Notes: generated by a model not told the origin, from the sequence alone. DNA of 64,000 nucleotides from Luteimonas sp. YGD11-2 (GCF_004118975.1 NZ_CP035376.1:2728001-2792000), one strand, 5' to 3'. Shown: positions 47,351-57,008, counted from the stretch's first letter. Numbers and translations: made by a program.

Positions 47351-47923
47351 ATGTCCGCATGCATGAAGTCCGGTTCCGCCCTCGCCCTGCTGTTGCTGCT
47401 CACGGCCTGCCAGGACCGTGCCACCGACAGGGACACCGCGAACACCCAGGCACGTGGCGACACCGCCGCCGACACCACGATGCCCGGCGGCACCATGCCG
47501 GCGGAAGGGGCGTCGGCGGGCGCAGCGGGCGGCGCCGGTGATCGCCCACTGCTGTCGATCGCCGGCGACGGTACCGGGCCGGGCTACCTCACCGACGCCG
47601 CCGGACAGTCGCTGTACGTACTCGAAGGCAACACCGCCGGCGAGCGCTGCGATGCCGCGTGCGAGGAAGTCTGGCCGCCGGCCCTGACCGACAACGCCAC
47701 CACGCCGCGGACCGACCCGCGCATCGGCCCGGGCGGCGCCGGCGTGATCCCGCGCACCGACGGCAGCCACCACGTGACCTACAGCGGCGAGCCGCTCTAC
47801 CGCTACGCCGCCGATGCCGGCGCCGGCCGGACCACGGGCGATGGCGTGCAGGACCAGTGGGGCCTGTGGAAGCTCGTGCGGGTCGACGGTGCACCGCAGG
47901 GCACCAACACCGGCAACAACTGA
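47351..47923 (+). CDS. Lipoprotein of the COG4315 repeat family
   Basis: 190 residues: signal LLLLLTACQ (Cys20), a Thr/Ala/Gly-rich linker (about 22-60) and a domain with paired repeats of the PF03640 type, seen as GYLTDAAGQSLYVLEGN and VTYSGEPLYRYAADA, plus WPPALTD and DQWGLWKLVR. The family is common in bacterial envelopes; function unknown, with an electron-transfer or surface role suggested for some members. The stop is followed by an 11-bp hairpin. Confidence 0.87.
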   Translation: MSACMKSGSALALLLLLTACQDRATDRDTANTQARGDTAADTTMPGGTMPAEGASAGAAGGAGDRPLLSIAGDGTGPGYLTDAAGQSLYVLEGNTAGERCDAACEEVWPPALTDNATTPRTDPRIGPGGAGVIPRTDGSHHVTYSGEPLYRYAADAGAGRTTGDGVQDQWGLWKLVRVDGAPQGTNTGNN

Positions 47924-47933
47924 GTCGGCCTGT

Positions 47934-47960
47934 GGCGGTGCGCCTTCACGGCGCACCGCC
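47934..47960. terminator. Bidirectional terminator-like hairpin
   Basis: Perfect 11-bp stem GGCGGTGCGCC / GGCGCACCGCC with 5-nt loop TTCAC, between two convergent genes (stops at 47923 and 48021). No T tract on either side. Confidence 0.55.
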
Positions 47961-48020
47961 GCGCCGGACTCCTTCGCGCAGCCGGTAGGCGCCTGCCGCC
48001 GCTGGCGCAACGGCGCGGCC

Positions 48021-48665
48021 TCAATCGGCCAGCGAGTCCGCGCCGATCACATGCCGCCCCGGGTGCGGCGCAAGCGTGGCGTCGACCAGCGCCGCGGCGA
48101 TCCGCGTGGCCGGACTGATCCGCCAGCGACGTGGCAAGACCGGCCCGAGCACGCGCAGCACCACCGACGCTGCCGCCTCGCCGGTGCGGTGCTCCTCGCG
48201 CTCGCCGCCGATCAGGCCCGGGCGCACCAGCACCAGCGACTCGAACCCCAGCGCCTCGAGGTCGCGCTCGAGTTCCCCCTTGACCCGGCTGTAGAACACC
48301 CGCGATCGCTGGTCGGCACCGGCCGCCGAGTTCAGCGCGTACACGCGCGCACCCGCCGCCTGCGCATGGCGCGCCACCTGCAGCGGGTAAGCGTGGTCGA
48401 CGCGGCGGAACGCCTCGCGCGAACCCGCCTGGCGCAGCGTGGTGCCAAGCGTGCAGATCACCGCATCGACCTTCCACCAGTCGGCGGTCGCCGGCAGGGT
48501 ATCGAAATCGACCACCGGGTTGACGAGCTTCGGATGCGCGACCGCAAGCGGCCGCCGCGTCGGCGCCACCACCCGGGTGGCGCGCGGATCGGCGAGCAGC
48601 CGTGCAAGGACGTCGCGGCCGACCAGCCCGGTGGCACCCACATGCAGCACGCTGGTGATGTTCAT
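48021..48665 (-). CDS. NAD(P)-binding protein, atypical SDR (HTATIP2-like)
   Basis: 214 residues, Rossmann fold: SVLHVGATGLVGRDVLARL (GxxGxxG), VVAPTRRPL at the end of beta2, VDAVICTLGTTLRQAGSREAF in the middle, and NSAAGADQRSRVFYSRVKGELE with the YxxxK pair. This is the pattern of the HTATIP2/CC3 atypical short-chain dehydrogenases, which may be regulators or reductases. It follows the upstream Tat-SDR gene (31 bp) on the same strand. Confidence 0.88.
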   Translation of the reverse strand: MNITSVLHVGATGLVGRDVLARLLADPRATRVVAPTRRPLAVAHPKLVNPVVDFDTLPATADWWKVDAVICTLGTTLRQAGSREAFRRVDHAYPLQVARHAQAAGARVYALNSAAGADQRSRVFYSRVKGELERDLEALGFESLVLVRPGLIGGEREEHRTGEAAASVVLRVLGPVLPRRWRISPATRIAAALVDATLAPHPGRHVIGADSLAD

Positions 48666-48696
48666 CCCCGGATCGTCGCGTGTCGGGCGTGAGCGG

Positions 48697-49692
48697 TCAG
48701 TCGCGCAGTGCCCGCGGCCACGGCTGCAGAGATGGTTGCACCAGCGCTTCCGACACCTGCCATAGACGCGCGGCCATCGCGCGGTCGGTCTGCGCCGCGC
48801 CCTGTGGCGCCTCGCGGAAGTCGCTCAGGTAGGCACCGTTGATGCCGGCCATTGCCGGGTGCGCGGCGGCATAGCACGGCGTCGCCGCGCCCTGGGCAGG
48901 CGTGCGTGCGTTGTCGGCATACCCCAGACCGGTGGAGCGCAGGATGTTGGTGCGGGTATGGCCGGGCGTGACGCAGTTCGAGGTCGCGCCGGTGCCGGCC
49001 AGCCGTCGCGCAAGCTCGAACGAGAACAGCCCGTTGGCAAGCTTGGAATGCGAGTAGCCGCGCCGGTACCAGCCGGCGCCGGACAGGTCGTCGAACTGGA
49101 TGCCGCCCTCGGGTGCATCGCGGTGGTTGCCGCTGCCCACCACCACCACGCGGCCGCGTGCCGCCAGCATCGGCGCCAGCAGCCGGTTGACCAGCAGGAA
49201 GTGGCCGAGGTGGTTCACCGCGAACTGCTTCTCCAGCGCGCCGAGCTGCTCGTGGGTATCGAGCACGATGCCGGCATTGCAGACCAGCGCATCGATGCGT
49301 GGCGCCAGCGTCGTCACCTGCCGCGCGCACGCGACGATCGATTCCGGCTCGGTGAGTTCCAGCACGACCGGCGTCGCCCTGCCGCGTACGGAGCCGCAGG
49401 CCGCCCTGCCCCTGGCCTCGTCGCGTGCGGTACCGATCACGTGTGCGCCATTGGCGGCGAGCACGCGCATGGCCTCCAGCCCGATGCCCGAGTTGCAGCC
49501 GGTCACCACGATCGTCCGGCCTGCCAGATCGACGCCCTGCATCACCTCGTCGGCGGTGGCGCCCGCACGCGGGTGCGACCCCGGGGCGGCGCCACCCGCA
49601 CGTGCCGCGCCGCGCGCTTCGTCCGCCAGCCAGGGCACCAGCAGTGCGGGCAGTGCAGCGAGCAACGTACGCCGGTTTCGGGATATGGACAT
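48697..49692 (-). CDS. Tat-exported short-chain dehydrogenase
   Basis: 331 residues. The N-terminus SRNRRTLLAALPALLVPWL is a twin-arginine-like signal, unusual for an SDR. The enzyme domain shows TIVVTGCNSGIGLEA, the NAG motif in VCNAGIVL, HLGHFLLVNRL, and the active-site pair in RGYSHSKLANGLF (Tyr-x3-Lys). It resembles retinol-dehydrogenase/WWOX-type SDRs. If exported, NAD(P)H must be bound before transport, as Tat allows. It is divergent from another Tat-signal oxidoreductase gene, 149 bp away. Confidence 0.88.
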   Translation of the reverse strand: MSISRNRRTLLAALPALLVPWLADEARGAARAGGAAPGSHPRAGATADEVMQGVDLAGRTIVVTGCNSGIGLEAMRVLAANGAHVIGTARDEARGRAACGSVRGRATPVVLELTEPESIVACARQVTTLAPRIDALVCNAGIVLDTHEQLGALEKQFAVNHLGHFLLVNRLLAPMLAARGRVVVVGSGNHRDAPEGGIQFDDLSGAGWYRRGYSHSKLANGLFSFELARRLAGTGATSNCVTPGHTRTNILRSTGLGYADNARTPAQGAATPCYAAAHPAMAGINGAYLSDFREAPQGAAQTDRAMAARLWQVSEALVQPSLQPWPRALRD

Positions 49693-49841
49693 GCATGCGC
49701 TCGCAGGACGGGAACACGTGATGCTAGCGGACCCGGTGTACCGGGCTGACATCGGCCGGACGCCCCGCCGCGCTGCACCGCAACGTTGTCCGCGCGTCGG
49801 CGCGGTGGAAGAATCCGGGCACCTCCCGCAAGGATCCCGCC

Positions 49842-50804
49842 ATGACCACCTCCATCCGCGATCCGCAGCGCCGCCGCCTGCTGCAGGGGATCGCCCTGTC
49901 CACCGCCGCGCTGGCACTGCCCGCCTGGGCACGCGCCGCCACGGCGGCCGCAACGGATGCGCCGATCCTGCGTGCGATCCCCTCCAGCGGCGAGCGCATC
50001 CCGGTGGTCGGGCTGGGCACCAATGCCTACGGCGTGCAGACGGCCGAGGAGAAGGCGCCACTGCGCGAGGTGCTGCGGCGACTGGCGGAGGTCGGGAACA
50101 GCGTGATCGACACCGCACCGGCGTACCGCAATTCCGAAGCGGTCCTCGGCGAACTGATCGACGAGCTGGGCCTGCGCGACCGCTTCTTCCTGGCCACCAA
50201 GGTGACCGCGCCCGATGGCGATGTCGCCGCGGGAATCGCGCAGATGGAAGCCTCGCTGCGCAACCTGCGCACCGACACCATCGACCTGATGATGGTGCAC
50301 AACCTCAACGGTGCCGAAGCGATCATCCCCACGCTGCTGGAGTGGAAGCAGGCCGGGCGCCTGCGCCATATCGGCATCACCACCTCGAACGACGGACAGC
50401 ATGCCGAAGCCGCGGCGCTGATCCGCGCGCATCCGCTCGACGTGGTGCAGGTCAACTATTCACTGGGCAACCGGATCGCCGAGGACACCGTGTTCCCCGC
50501 GGCGCAGGAGCGTGGCACCGCGGTTCTGCTCAACGTGCCGCTGGGTGGCCGCCGCGGCAGCCTGTTCGGGCGGGTCAGGGACGTGCCGCTGCCGGAGTGG
50601 GCCACGGAGTTCGGCGCCACCAGCTGGGCGCAGCTGTTCCTGAAGTACAACCTCGGCCATCCCGCGGTCACCGCGGTGCTGCCCGGCACCACGCGACTGA
50701 AGAACCTTGAGGACAACCTCGCCGCCGGCCGCGGCGCGCTGCCGGACGCGTCCCAGCGCCGCCGCATCGAGGCGTTCTGGGACGCGCTGCCGGAGCAGTC
50801 CTGA
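49842..50804 (+). CDS. Tat-exported aldo/keto reductase
   Basis: 320 residues. Signal: PQRRRLLQGIALSTAALALP (RR-x-LL with hydrophobic core, AxA cleavage region). The (beta/alpha)8 reductase domain has the catalytic tetrad Asp90 and Tyr95 in VIDTAPAYRNSE, Lys120 in FLATKVTAP and His153 in LMMVHNLNG; the NADPH-binding end includes VLPGTTRLKNLEDNL. Similar Tat-linked aldo/keto reductases occur in xanthomonads; the substrate is unknown. A palindromic repeat locus begins about 130 bp after the stop. Confidence 0.9.
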   Translation: MTTSIRDPQRRRLLQGIALSTAALALPAWARAATAAATDAPILRAIPSSGERIPVVGLGTNAYGVQTAEEKAPLREVLRRLAEVGNSVIDTAPAYRNSEAVLGELIDELGLRDRFFLATKVTAPDGDVAAGIAQMEASLRNLRTDTIDLMMVHNLNGAEAIIPTLLEWKQAGRLRHIGITTSNDGQHAEAAALIRAHPLDVVQVNYSLGNRIAEDTVFPAAQERGTAVLLNVPLGGRRGSLFGRVRDVPLPEWATEFGATSWAQLFLKYNLGHPAVTAVLPGTTRLKNLEDNLAAGRGALPDASQRRRIEAFWDALPEQS

Positions 50805-50936
50805 TAGAGATGGTTCCTCCCCTGGGAGAGAGTTCCATCCAGGCGCAGAGCATCGAGCCCGGAAGCCCGTAAGACCGGAGTCAAGCCAGTGCCAGAGCAC
50901 GGGCCCGGGAGGGGCGCGGACAGCCCGCCGCGGCCA

Positions 50937-51022
50937 CAGGGGGATGCCCAGCCGGATATCTCCGCGTCCTGCTCCCACATCCGGCCGCCGGCCATCCATG
51001 GCCGGCTCTGGACATCCCCCTG
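50937..51022 (-). repeat. Cloverleaf palindrome, type A, locus 2
   Basis: 86 bp, same ends and hairpins as 14874-14959 with a single substitution; the flanks AGCCCGCC-CGGCCA before and CGTCC-CGGCG after are shared too. The intergenic stretch 50805-51591 shows no supportable gene. Confidence 0.85.
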
Positions 51023-51287
51023 CGTCCACGGCGAGCCCCGACCGTCGTCGCGTCCCGAAGGTCAACGGCGAAGAACGTAGGCCGTCGGGGCAGTCGCCGA
51101 CTTCCGGCTGCCGCTGTTGACCTCCATGCCGGAACTGCCGAACAAGCGTGGTCGTTGCAGGCGACGCCGTCAGCAACCGCCGCTTTTGGCTCCGTGCCCG
51201 GAATCGCCCCAACACACGGGAGTGGTCGTTGCGGGTCAGCCGCGCGCAATGCTCCTGCTCTGCGTACCGCAGCCGCCGATGCACGGA

Positions 51288-51404
51288 CCCGTCGCGTGCA
51301 CCGGGGGGTGTGCTCCCAGCCGGCCATGGATGGCCGGCGGCCGGCCGTGGTAGCTGGACGCGGACTCCGGCCGGGGGAGCACACCCCCCGGTGCGCGCGA
51401 CGGG
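51288..51404 (+). repeat. Cloverleaf palindrome, type B, locus 2
   Basis: 117 bp, same 30-bp arms and inner hairpins as 15105-15221, two base differences, both in the outer arms. It lies 265 bp downstream of type A and opposite to it in orientation, repeating the arrangement at locus 1. Confidence 0.85.
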
Positions 51405-51591
51405 CGGCGCGCCTCCAAATGAAGCACTCCATCAACGCGTCCCGCACTCCGGCTTTCGCGCGAACGGAGCCACTTCAGCCATACGACATGGCCCGGAGTT
51501 GGAAGAGCGGCGCTGCTCCGGAGACGGCCGATCAACCGGGTGCCTGCAGCCACACTTGGCCGGGAGCATGCCGAATGCCGAATGCGCGTTG

Positions 51592-53139
51592 TCACCGCAA
51601 CATGGATCGCAGCACCTGCCCCGCACGCCCCGTGCGTTCGCCCTGCTCGAACACCGGCACGCCGGCGAGGACGACGAGGTCGAAACCCTGCGCATGCGCG
51701 AATGGATCGATGTAGTCCGAACGCGCCTGCACGCGCGCCGGGTCGAACAGCACGAGATCGGCGACCGCGCCGACGCGCACGATGCCGCGGTCGGCCAGTC
51801 GCAGGATCGAGGCGGGCAACGCGGTGGCCTTGCGCACCGCTTCCTCGAGCGGGACCCCGCCGCTGGTGACGGTCCGTTCGATCCAGCGTGCGAAGGTGCC
51901 GGTGGCGCGCGGATGCCGCATGCCCGGCCCACCGTCGCTGGCGATCGCCACGTGCGGATCCTCCAGCAGCCGCACCTGCAGGCCCTCGTCCATCACGAAA
52001 TGCGCGGCGCTGCCACCGCGGGGCCCGATCTCCAGCAGGGCATCGGCGAACGCCAGGCCCATCGCGTCGGCCACCTGCGCCAGCGTGCGTCCCGCATGCG
52101 GACCGCTGCCGAACAGCAGTGCCTGCGGGCCGCCGCGGCGGGTCATGCGTTCGACCAGTGCGCCGCGCAGTTCGTCGCGCCGCGTGGCCAGCACCCGGGC
52201 GTAATCGTGCGGCGGCAACGCCCAGTCCGGAAACAGGATGCCGACGCCGGTGTAGCTGGCGACATAGGGATAGGCGTCGGCGGTGAGGTCCACGCCGCCG
52301 CGCCGATGCGCGTCGAGCGCCGCCAGCAGCCGCTCCGCGCGCGACTCCCCCTGCCCGTACACGACCTTCAGGTGCGACACGTGCGTGCGTGCCGGGCGGC
52401 TGGCCTCGATGTGCTCGCTCAGCGAGGCCTCCACGCGGTCGTCGTCCTCCGAACGCATGTGGCTCATCGCAACGCAATCGCGCGCGGCCACCGCGCTGGC
52501 GAGCGCCGACAGTTCCGCGGCGCCGGCGTACATACCGGGCACGTATTCCAGCCCTGTGGACATCCCGAAGGCACCCGCATCGAGGTCGGCGACGAGCAGT
52601 TCGCGCATCCGCGCGATGCTGGCGGCATCGGGGTCGCGCCTGTCATCGGCGATGCCGGCCTGCCGGCGCAGCGTGCCATGGCCGGCGAGCGCGGCCACGT
52701 TGATGTCCGGCCCCGCGCGCTCGACCGCATCGAACCATCCGCGCAACCCGCCGGCAGCGGCGCCGGCCGGGCTGCTGCCGTCCTGGCCCAGCACCACGGT
52801 GGTCACGCCCATGGCGAGGAAGCTGGCGTACGAGGCTTCCAGCGGATTCCCATGCACGTGCAGGTCGATGAAGCCCGGTGTGAGTACGCGGCCGCCGCCG
52901 TCCACCACCCGGGCGCCGCGCGGTGCACGCGCAGCTGCACGGCCGACCTGCGCGATGCGGCCGTCGCGTACCAGCACATCGGTGGCGCGCGCCGGTGCAC
53001 CCGTGCCATCGACCAGCCTTACATCGCGCAGCAGCAATGCCTGCGGCGTACCCGCACGCACCGACGGCAGCAGCGCGCAGGTCCCCACGGCGCCGAGCGC
53101 TGCAAGCAGTTGGCGACGTGACCAGCCGGATCCAGCCAT
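51592..53139 (-). CDS. D-aminoacylase (N-acyl-D-amino-acid deacylase), Tat-exported
   Basis: 515 residues. SGWSRRQLLAALGAVGTCALL is a clear twin-arginine signal. The amidohydrolase domain has DLHVHGNP (metal site, with HVH where many family members have HTHDD), GQDGSSPAG, a STGLEYVPGMYA segment, MSHMRSEDDDRVEA, THVSHLKV and ASDGGPGMRHPRATGTF (metal Asp), all typical of D-aminoacylases. It probably hydrolyses N-acyl-D-amino acids or peptides in the periplasm. AGGA lies 8 bp before the ATG at 53139. Confidence 0.9.
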   Translation of the reverse strand: MAGSGWSRRQLLAALGAVGTCALLPSVRAGTPQALLLRDVRLVDGTGAPARATDVLVRDGRIAQVGRAAARAPRGARVVDGGGRVLTPGFIDLHVHGNPLEASYASFLAMGVTTVVLGQDGSSPAGAAAGGLRGWFDAVERAGPDINVAALAGHGTLRRQAGIADDRRDPDAASIARMRELLVADLDAGAFGMSTGLEYVPGMYAGAAELSALASAVAARDCVAMSHMRSEDDDRVEASLSEHIEASRPARTHVSHLKVVYGQGESRAERLLAALDAHRRGGVDLTADAYPYVASYTGVGILFPDWALPPHDYARVLATRRDELRGALVERMTRRGGPQALLFGSGPHAGRTLAQVADAMGLAFADALLEIGPRGGSAAHFVMDEGLQVRLLEDPHVAIASDGGPGMRHPRATGTFARWIERTVTSGGVPLEEAVRKATALPASILRLADRGIVRVGAVADLVLFDPARVQARSDYIDPFAHAQGFDLVVLAGVPVFEQGERTGRAGQVLRSMLR

Positions 53140-53201
53140 GCGGTGCTTCCTGTCGAAGGGCTCCGCGCAGTATGTCGCCGGGGTGGCGGCGGCTCCAGCG
53201 T

Positions 53202-53453
53202 TCATTCCACCTGCCCGCGCACCCACTTCAGTGCACCGGGCGCCATGCCGTGGAACTTCGGTGCGTCCGCCAGCGGCGCCACCAGCAGGCGATGAGGCCG
53301 CCAGCGGTGCTTGACCGCGTGGTACAGCCGCGAGCGCGTGTCCCAGCTGCTCACCACGTACAGCCCCCGCGCCAGCTCGAACCCATGCGCAACCGTCTCG
53401 CCGTCCGGCGGCGGTGGGTCGAGGTGGACCAGGTACAGCGTCGGCGCTTCCAT
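53202..53453 (-). CDS. Hypothetical protein
   Basis: 83 residues from the ATG at 53453 (a longer frame reaches 53504). It shows a beta-rich opening TLYLVHLDPPPPDGE and an internal YVVSSWDTRSRLYHAVKHRW, suggesting a small alpha/beta fold; no family recognised. It lies between the D-aminoacylase and a divergent DUF6165 gene. Confidence 0.6.
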   Translation of the reverse strand: MEAPTLYLVHLDPPPPDGETVAHGFELARGLYVVSSWDTRSRLYHAVKHRWRPHRLLVAPLADAPKFHGMAPGALKWVRGQVE

Positions 53454-53555
53454 GCGCACGACCTTCGCGAAGCCCGATTCACGATCGGGTGAATCCGGTC
53501 GCACGGGTCGCGGGGGCTATCATGATGCGCTCCCAGTCCCGTCCCCGCCTTCGCG

Positions 53556-53945
53556 ATGCATACCCTCCTCACGCCCGTGTCCATCGGCGAACTCGTCGAC
53601 AAGATCACCATCCTCGAGCTCAAGGCCGAGCGCATCGACGACGAGGCCAAGCGCCGCAACGTGCGCGCCGAACTCGATGGGCTGGTGCCGCTGTGGGACG
53701 CGCAGCAATCGCGGCAGCCGGTGCTCGGCGAACTGAAGGCCCGGCTGCATGCGATCAACGCCCGCATGTGGGAGATCCAGGACGCGCTGCGCGAGTGCGA
53801 AGCCGCGCAGCGTTTCGACGACCGCTTCATCCAGCTTGCGCGCAGCGTCTACGCCACCAACGGCGAACGGGTGCAGGTCAAGAACGAGATCAACCGCGTC
53901 GCCGGCTCGGCCCTGGTCGAGGAAAAGCAGTACCAGGGCGAGTAG
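53556..53945 (+). CDS. DUF6165 family protein
   Basis: 129 residues, all helical. PVSIGELVDKITILELKAER at the N-terminus and VYATNGERVQVKNEIN near the C-terminus mark the family, which in other genomes lies next to glycan or LPS genes. Function unknown. It is convergent with the AmiD-like gene. Confidence 0.82.
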   Translation: MHTLLTPVSIGELVDKITILELKAERIDDEAKRRNVRAELDGLVPLWDAQQSRQPVLGELKARLHAINARMWEIQDALRECEAAQRFDDRFIQLARSVYATNGERVQVKNEINRVAGSALVEEKQYQGE

Positions 53946-53975
53946 GCCGCGAGCGGTCGCGCGACGTGCGGTGCC

Positions 53976-54803
53976 TCAGGGCAGTTGCCGATCCGCCACC
54001 CGCATGCCGCCGGGTGTCGACACCACATCCAGCAGCGCGGCGGTTTCCGCATCCGGCTCGCCGGCGATGTCGGCCGGGCGGTACTTCATCTGGAACGTGC
54101 TGATCACGTCGCGCGTCGGGGCGTCGAGCTCGCCACTGTTCGGTACCCGGTAACCCACCGCCGCCAGCCGCTGCTGGAACCAGTCGATGTCCGGCACCGG
54201 CTGCACGCGGGAATCGGCCAGCCGTTGCGCCAGCTGCCGCGGGTCAGGCCACGGCACGAGGCCGGCGTCGGCCAGCTGTTTCCAAGGGAACATCGGGCCC
54301 GGATCCTGCTTGCGTCCCGGCGCGATGTCGGCATGGCCGAGCACCCGCGACGGGGCGATGTCGTGGCGGGCGACGATGTCGCGCACCAGCGTGATCACCG
54401 CATCCACCTGCGCCTGGGGGAAGGGCGCGTAGACCCGGCCATCAGGCGTGTCCACCCAGCCCGGATTGACGATCTCGATGCCGATCGACGATGCATTGAG
54501 TGCGGTCGCACCGTTCCAGTAGCTCTCGCCCGCGTGCCGCGCCATCCGTTCTTCCGGTACCAGCCGGTAGATGCGCACCGGATCGTTGCGCACCAGGTAG
54601 TGCGCCGACACGCCGCGCTCGTGGCCGGTCAGGATGTCGAGTGATTCCTCGAAGTCGGCGACCGTGTAGTGCAGCACCAGGTGCTGTACGCGGCTGGCCT
54701 GCACCGCGGCCGGATGGCTGTCGTCGATGCGCAGCGTGCCGCCGGCGCAGGCGGCAAGCAGCAATGGCAGCACAAGGGCCGGAAGGATGTACTGCGTGCG
54801 CAT
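53976..54803 (-). CDS. amiD: N-acetylmuramoyl-L-alanine amidase, AmiD-like lipoprotein
   Basis: 275 residues, the same size as E. coli AmiD (276). Lipoprotein signal LLLAACAG (Cys19); Amidase_2 domain (about 40-190) with the zinc ligands in HLVLHYTVAD, LNASSIGIEIVN and GHADIAPGRKQDPG; C-terminal peptidoglycan-binding domain (about 205-270, WFQQRLAAVGYRVPNSGELD). It cleaves the MurNAc-L-Ala bond of anhydro-muropeptides and peptidoglycan in the periplasm and is anchored in the outer membrane. Confidence 0.94.
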   Translation of the reverse strand: MRTQYILPALVLPLLLAACAGGTLRIDDSHPAAVQASRVQHLVLHYTVADFEESLDILTGHERGVSAHYLVRNDPVRIYRLVPEERMARHAGESYWNGATALNASSIGIEIVNPGWVDTPDGRVYAPFPQAQVDAVITLVRDIVARHDIAPSRVLGHADIAPGRKQDPGPMFPWKQLADAGLVPWPDPRQLAQRLADSRVQPVPDIDWFQQRLAAVGYRVPNSGELDAPTRDVISTFQMKYRPADIAGEPDAETAALLDVVSTPGGMRVADRQLP

Positions 54804-54968
54804 GGCGACACCGGGGATGCGGCAGCGCAGGGTAGCCCACGTCCGCGGGCATGGCCCAGCGCCCAACTGTTGCATGACAGCAGCTCTTCCCGCGGGGCTC
54901 CTCCACACTGTCGCCCCGGCCGCAACCGCATCATCGCCGCGGCGTCGCCACTGCATCGAGGACCTGCC

Positions 54969-56960
54969 ATGACCCCATCCGACGAAACACCTGCCACCCG
55001 GGAGCGCTTCGCGCACGTGCTGTGGCCGGTGTTCCTGCCGTCGGCCGGTCTGGTGATCGCACTGGTGCTGCTCTCCTTCGTCATCCCCACGCGCATGGAG
55101 GCCGTGTTCCAGGGCGCGCAGGACTGGGTGGCCAACGATGCCGGCTGGTTCACCATCGCCGCGGTCGCGGGCTTCCTGGTGTTCGTGATCGCGCTTGGGA
55201 TCAGCGGCTTCGGCACGCTGCGGCTCGGCCCGGAACACAGCCGGCCGGACTACAGCTACCGCACCTGGTTCGCGATGCTGTTCGCCGCGGGGATGGGCAT
55301 CGGCCTCATGTTCTTCGGGGTGGCCGAGCCGATCATGCATTACGCCGATCCGCCGGTCGGCGACGAGCGCACCATCGCCGCGGCACGCAGTGCGATGCGC
55401 ATCACCTTCTTCCATTGGGGCATCCACGCGTGGGCGGTCTATGCGGTGGTCGCGCTGTCGCTGGCCTATTTCGCCTACCGCCATGGCCTGCCGCTGCGCA
55501 TCCGCTCGGCGCTGTACCCCATCATCGGCGAACGCATCCACGGGCCCATCGGCCACGCGGTCGACACCTTCGCCGTACTCGGCACGATGTGCGGCTTGGC
55601 GACCTCGCTCGGCTTCGGCGTCATCCAGATCAACTCCGGCCTGGCCTACCTGTTCGGGATGGAGGTCAACGTGGTGATGCAGGTCGTACTGATCGCGGTG
55701 ATCACGCTCATTGCGACGGTCTCGGTGATGACCGGACTCGACCGCGGCGTGCGCCGGCTGTCGGAACTCAACATGCTGATGGCGGTGACGCTGCTTGCAT
55801 TCGTGCTGCTGGCAGGGCCGACCGTGCACCTGCTGCAGGCGTACGTGCAGAACACCGGCATGTACATCTCCAACCTGTTCGCGATGACGTTCAACCTCTA
55901 TGCCTACGAGCCCACCAGCTGGATCGGCGGCTGGACCCTGTTCTACTGGGGCTGGTGGATCGCCTGGTCGCCGTTCGTGGGGATGTTCATCGCGCGCATC
56001 TCGCGCGGGCGAACGGTGCGCGAGTTCGTACTCGGCGTGCTGCTGGTGCCGCTGGGGTTCACCTTCCTGTGGATGACCATCTACGGCAACACCGCGCTGC
56101 ACCTGGTGATCGTCGAGGGCGTCACGGATCTGGCCAACGCGGTGCAGGCGGATACCTCGGTCGCCCTGTTCCGCTTCCTGGAGGAATTCCCGCTGGCGTC
56201 GCTGACGTCCGGCCTCGCGGTGCTGATCGTGGTGGTGTTCTTCGTGACATCGGCCGACTCGGGCTCACTGGTGATCGACATGCTGACCAGCCGCGGCGAG
56301 GAGCAGTCCCCGACGTGGCAGCGCGTGTTCTGGGCATTGCTGGTCGGGGCGGTGGCGATCGCGCTGCTGATCGCCGGCGGACTGGCGGCGTTGCAGTCCG
56401 CTGCGATCGCCAGCGCCCTGCCCTTCACCGTGGTGATGATTCTGATGTGCTGGGGCCTGCTGCGGGCGATGCAGTTGGAGATGGTGAAGCAGCGCAGCAC
56501 CCGCGACGCCCGGCTGCTGCCGGCGGGCCTGGGCGGCGAGAACTGGAAGGCGCGCCTGCAGGCGCTGGTGCGCCACCCCACCCTGGCCGAGGTGCGCGCC
56601 TTCATCGATTCACAGGTACGCCCGGCGATGGAGGAAGTCGCGCAGGAACTGCGCCGGCAGGGCCTCGATGCCCGCGTGGAAACCGGTGACGACGGCCGCG
56701 TCTGGGTGGAAGTCGGCCACGGCGAGGAGATGGATTTCTTCTACTCGGTGCGCCCGCAGGCCTACGAACCGCCGAGCTTCATACTGTCCGACCCGCGCCG
56801 CCAGCAACGCGACACCGACGATGTCGACTACCGCGCCGAGGTGCACCTGCGCGAGGGCGGACAGGGATATGACGTGATGGGCTGGCGCCGCGAGGCACTG
56901 ATCCACGACGTCCTCGACCAGTACCAGCGCCATCTGCACTTCCTGCAGCTGGTGCGGTAG
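54969..56960 (+). CDS. betT: BCCT-family choline/betaine transporter (BetT-like)
   Basis: 663 residues: twelve hydrophobic segments (about 15-500) with FAAGMGIGLMFFGVAEPIMHY and FFHWGIHAWAVYAVVALSL in the N-terminal half and the substrate Trp box FYWGWWIAWSPFVGMFIARIS in TM8. The cytoplasmic C-terminal domain of about 150 residues matches BetT of E. coli (677), an osmoregulated choline importer. GAGGA is 6 bp from the ATG. No betaine-synthesis genes lie nearby, so the substrate is not certain. Confidence 0.93.
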   Translation: MTPSDETPATRERFAHVLWPVFLPSAGLVIALVLLSFVIPTRMEAVFQGAQDWVANDAGWFTIAAVAGFLVFVIALGISGFGTLRLGPEHSRPDYSYRTWFAMLFAAGMGIGLMFFGVAEPIMHYADPPVGDERTIAAARSAMRITFFHWGIHAWAVYAVVALSLAYFAYRHGLPLRIRSALYPIIGERIHGPIGHAVDTFAVLGTMCGLATSLGFGVIQINSGLAYLFGMEVNVVMQVVLIAVITLIATVSVMTGLDRGVRRLSELNMLMAVTLLAFVLLAGPTVHLLQAYVQNTGMYISNLFAMTFNLYAYEPTSWIGGWTLFYWGWWIAWSPFVGMFIARISRGRTVREFVLGVLLVPLGFTFLWMTIYGNTALHLVIVEGVTDLANAVQADTSVALFRFLEEFPLASLTSGLAVLIVVVFFVTSADSGSLVIDMLTSRGEEQSPTWQRVFWALLVGAVAIALLIAGGLAALQSAAIASALPFTVVMILMCWGLLRAMQLEMVKQRSTRDARLLPAGLGGENWKARLQALVRHPTLAEVRAFIDSQVRPAMEEVAQELRRQGLDARVETGDDGRVWVEVGHGEEMDFFYSVRPQAYEPPSFILSDPRRQQRDTDDVDYRAEVHLREGGQGYDVMGWRREALIHDVLDQYQRHLHFLQLVR

Positions 56961-56980
56961 CGCGCGCGCCGAGCCATTGC

Positions 56981-57002
56981 CGCCCCGCTTGCGGACGGGG
57001 CG
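56981..57002. terminator. Terminator-like hairpin between convergent betT-like and immunity genes
   Basis: 7-bp stem CGCCCCG / CGGGGCG with an 8-nt loop in the 48-bp gap between the two stops. No T tract. Confidence 0.5.
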
Positions 57003-57008
57003 ACGGGT

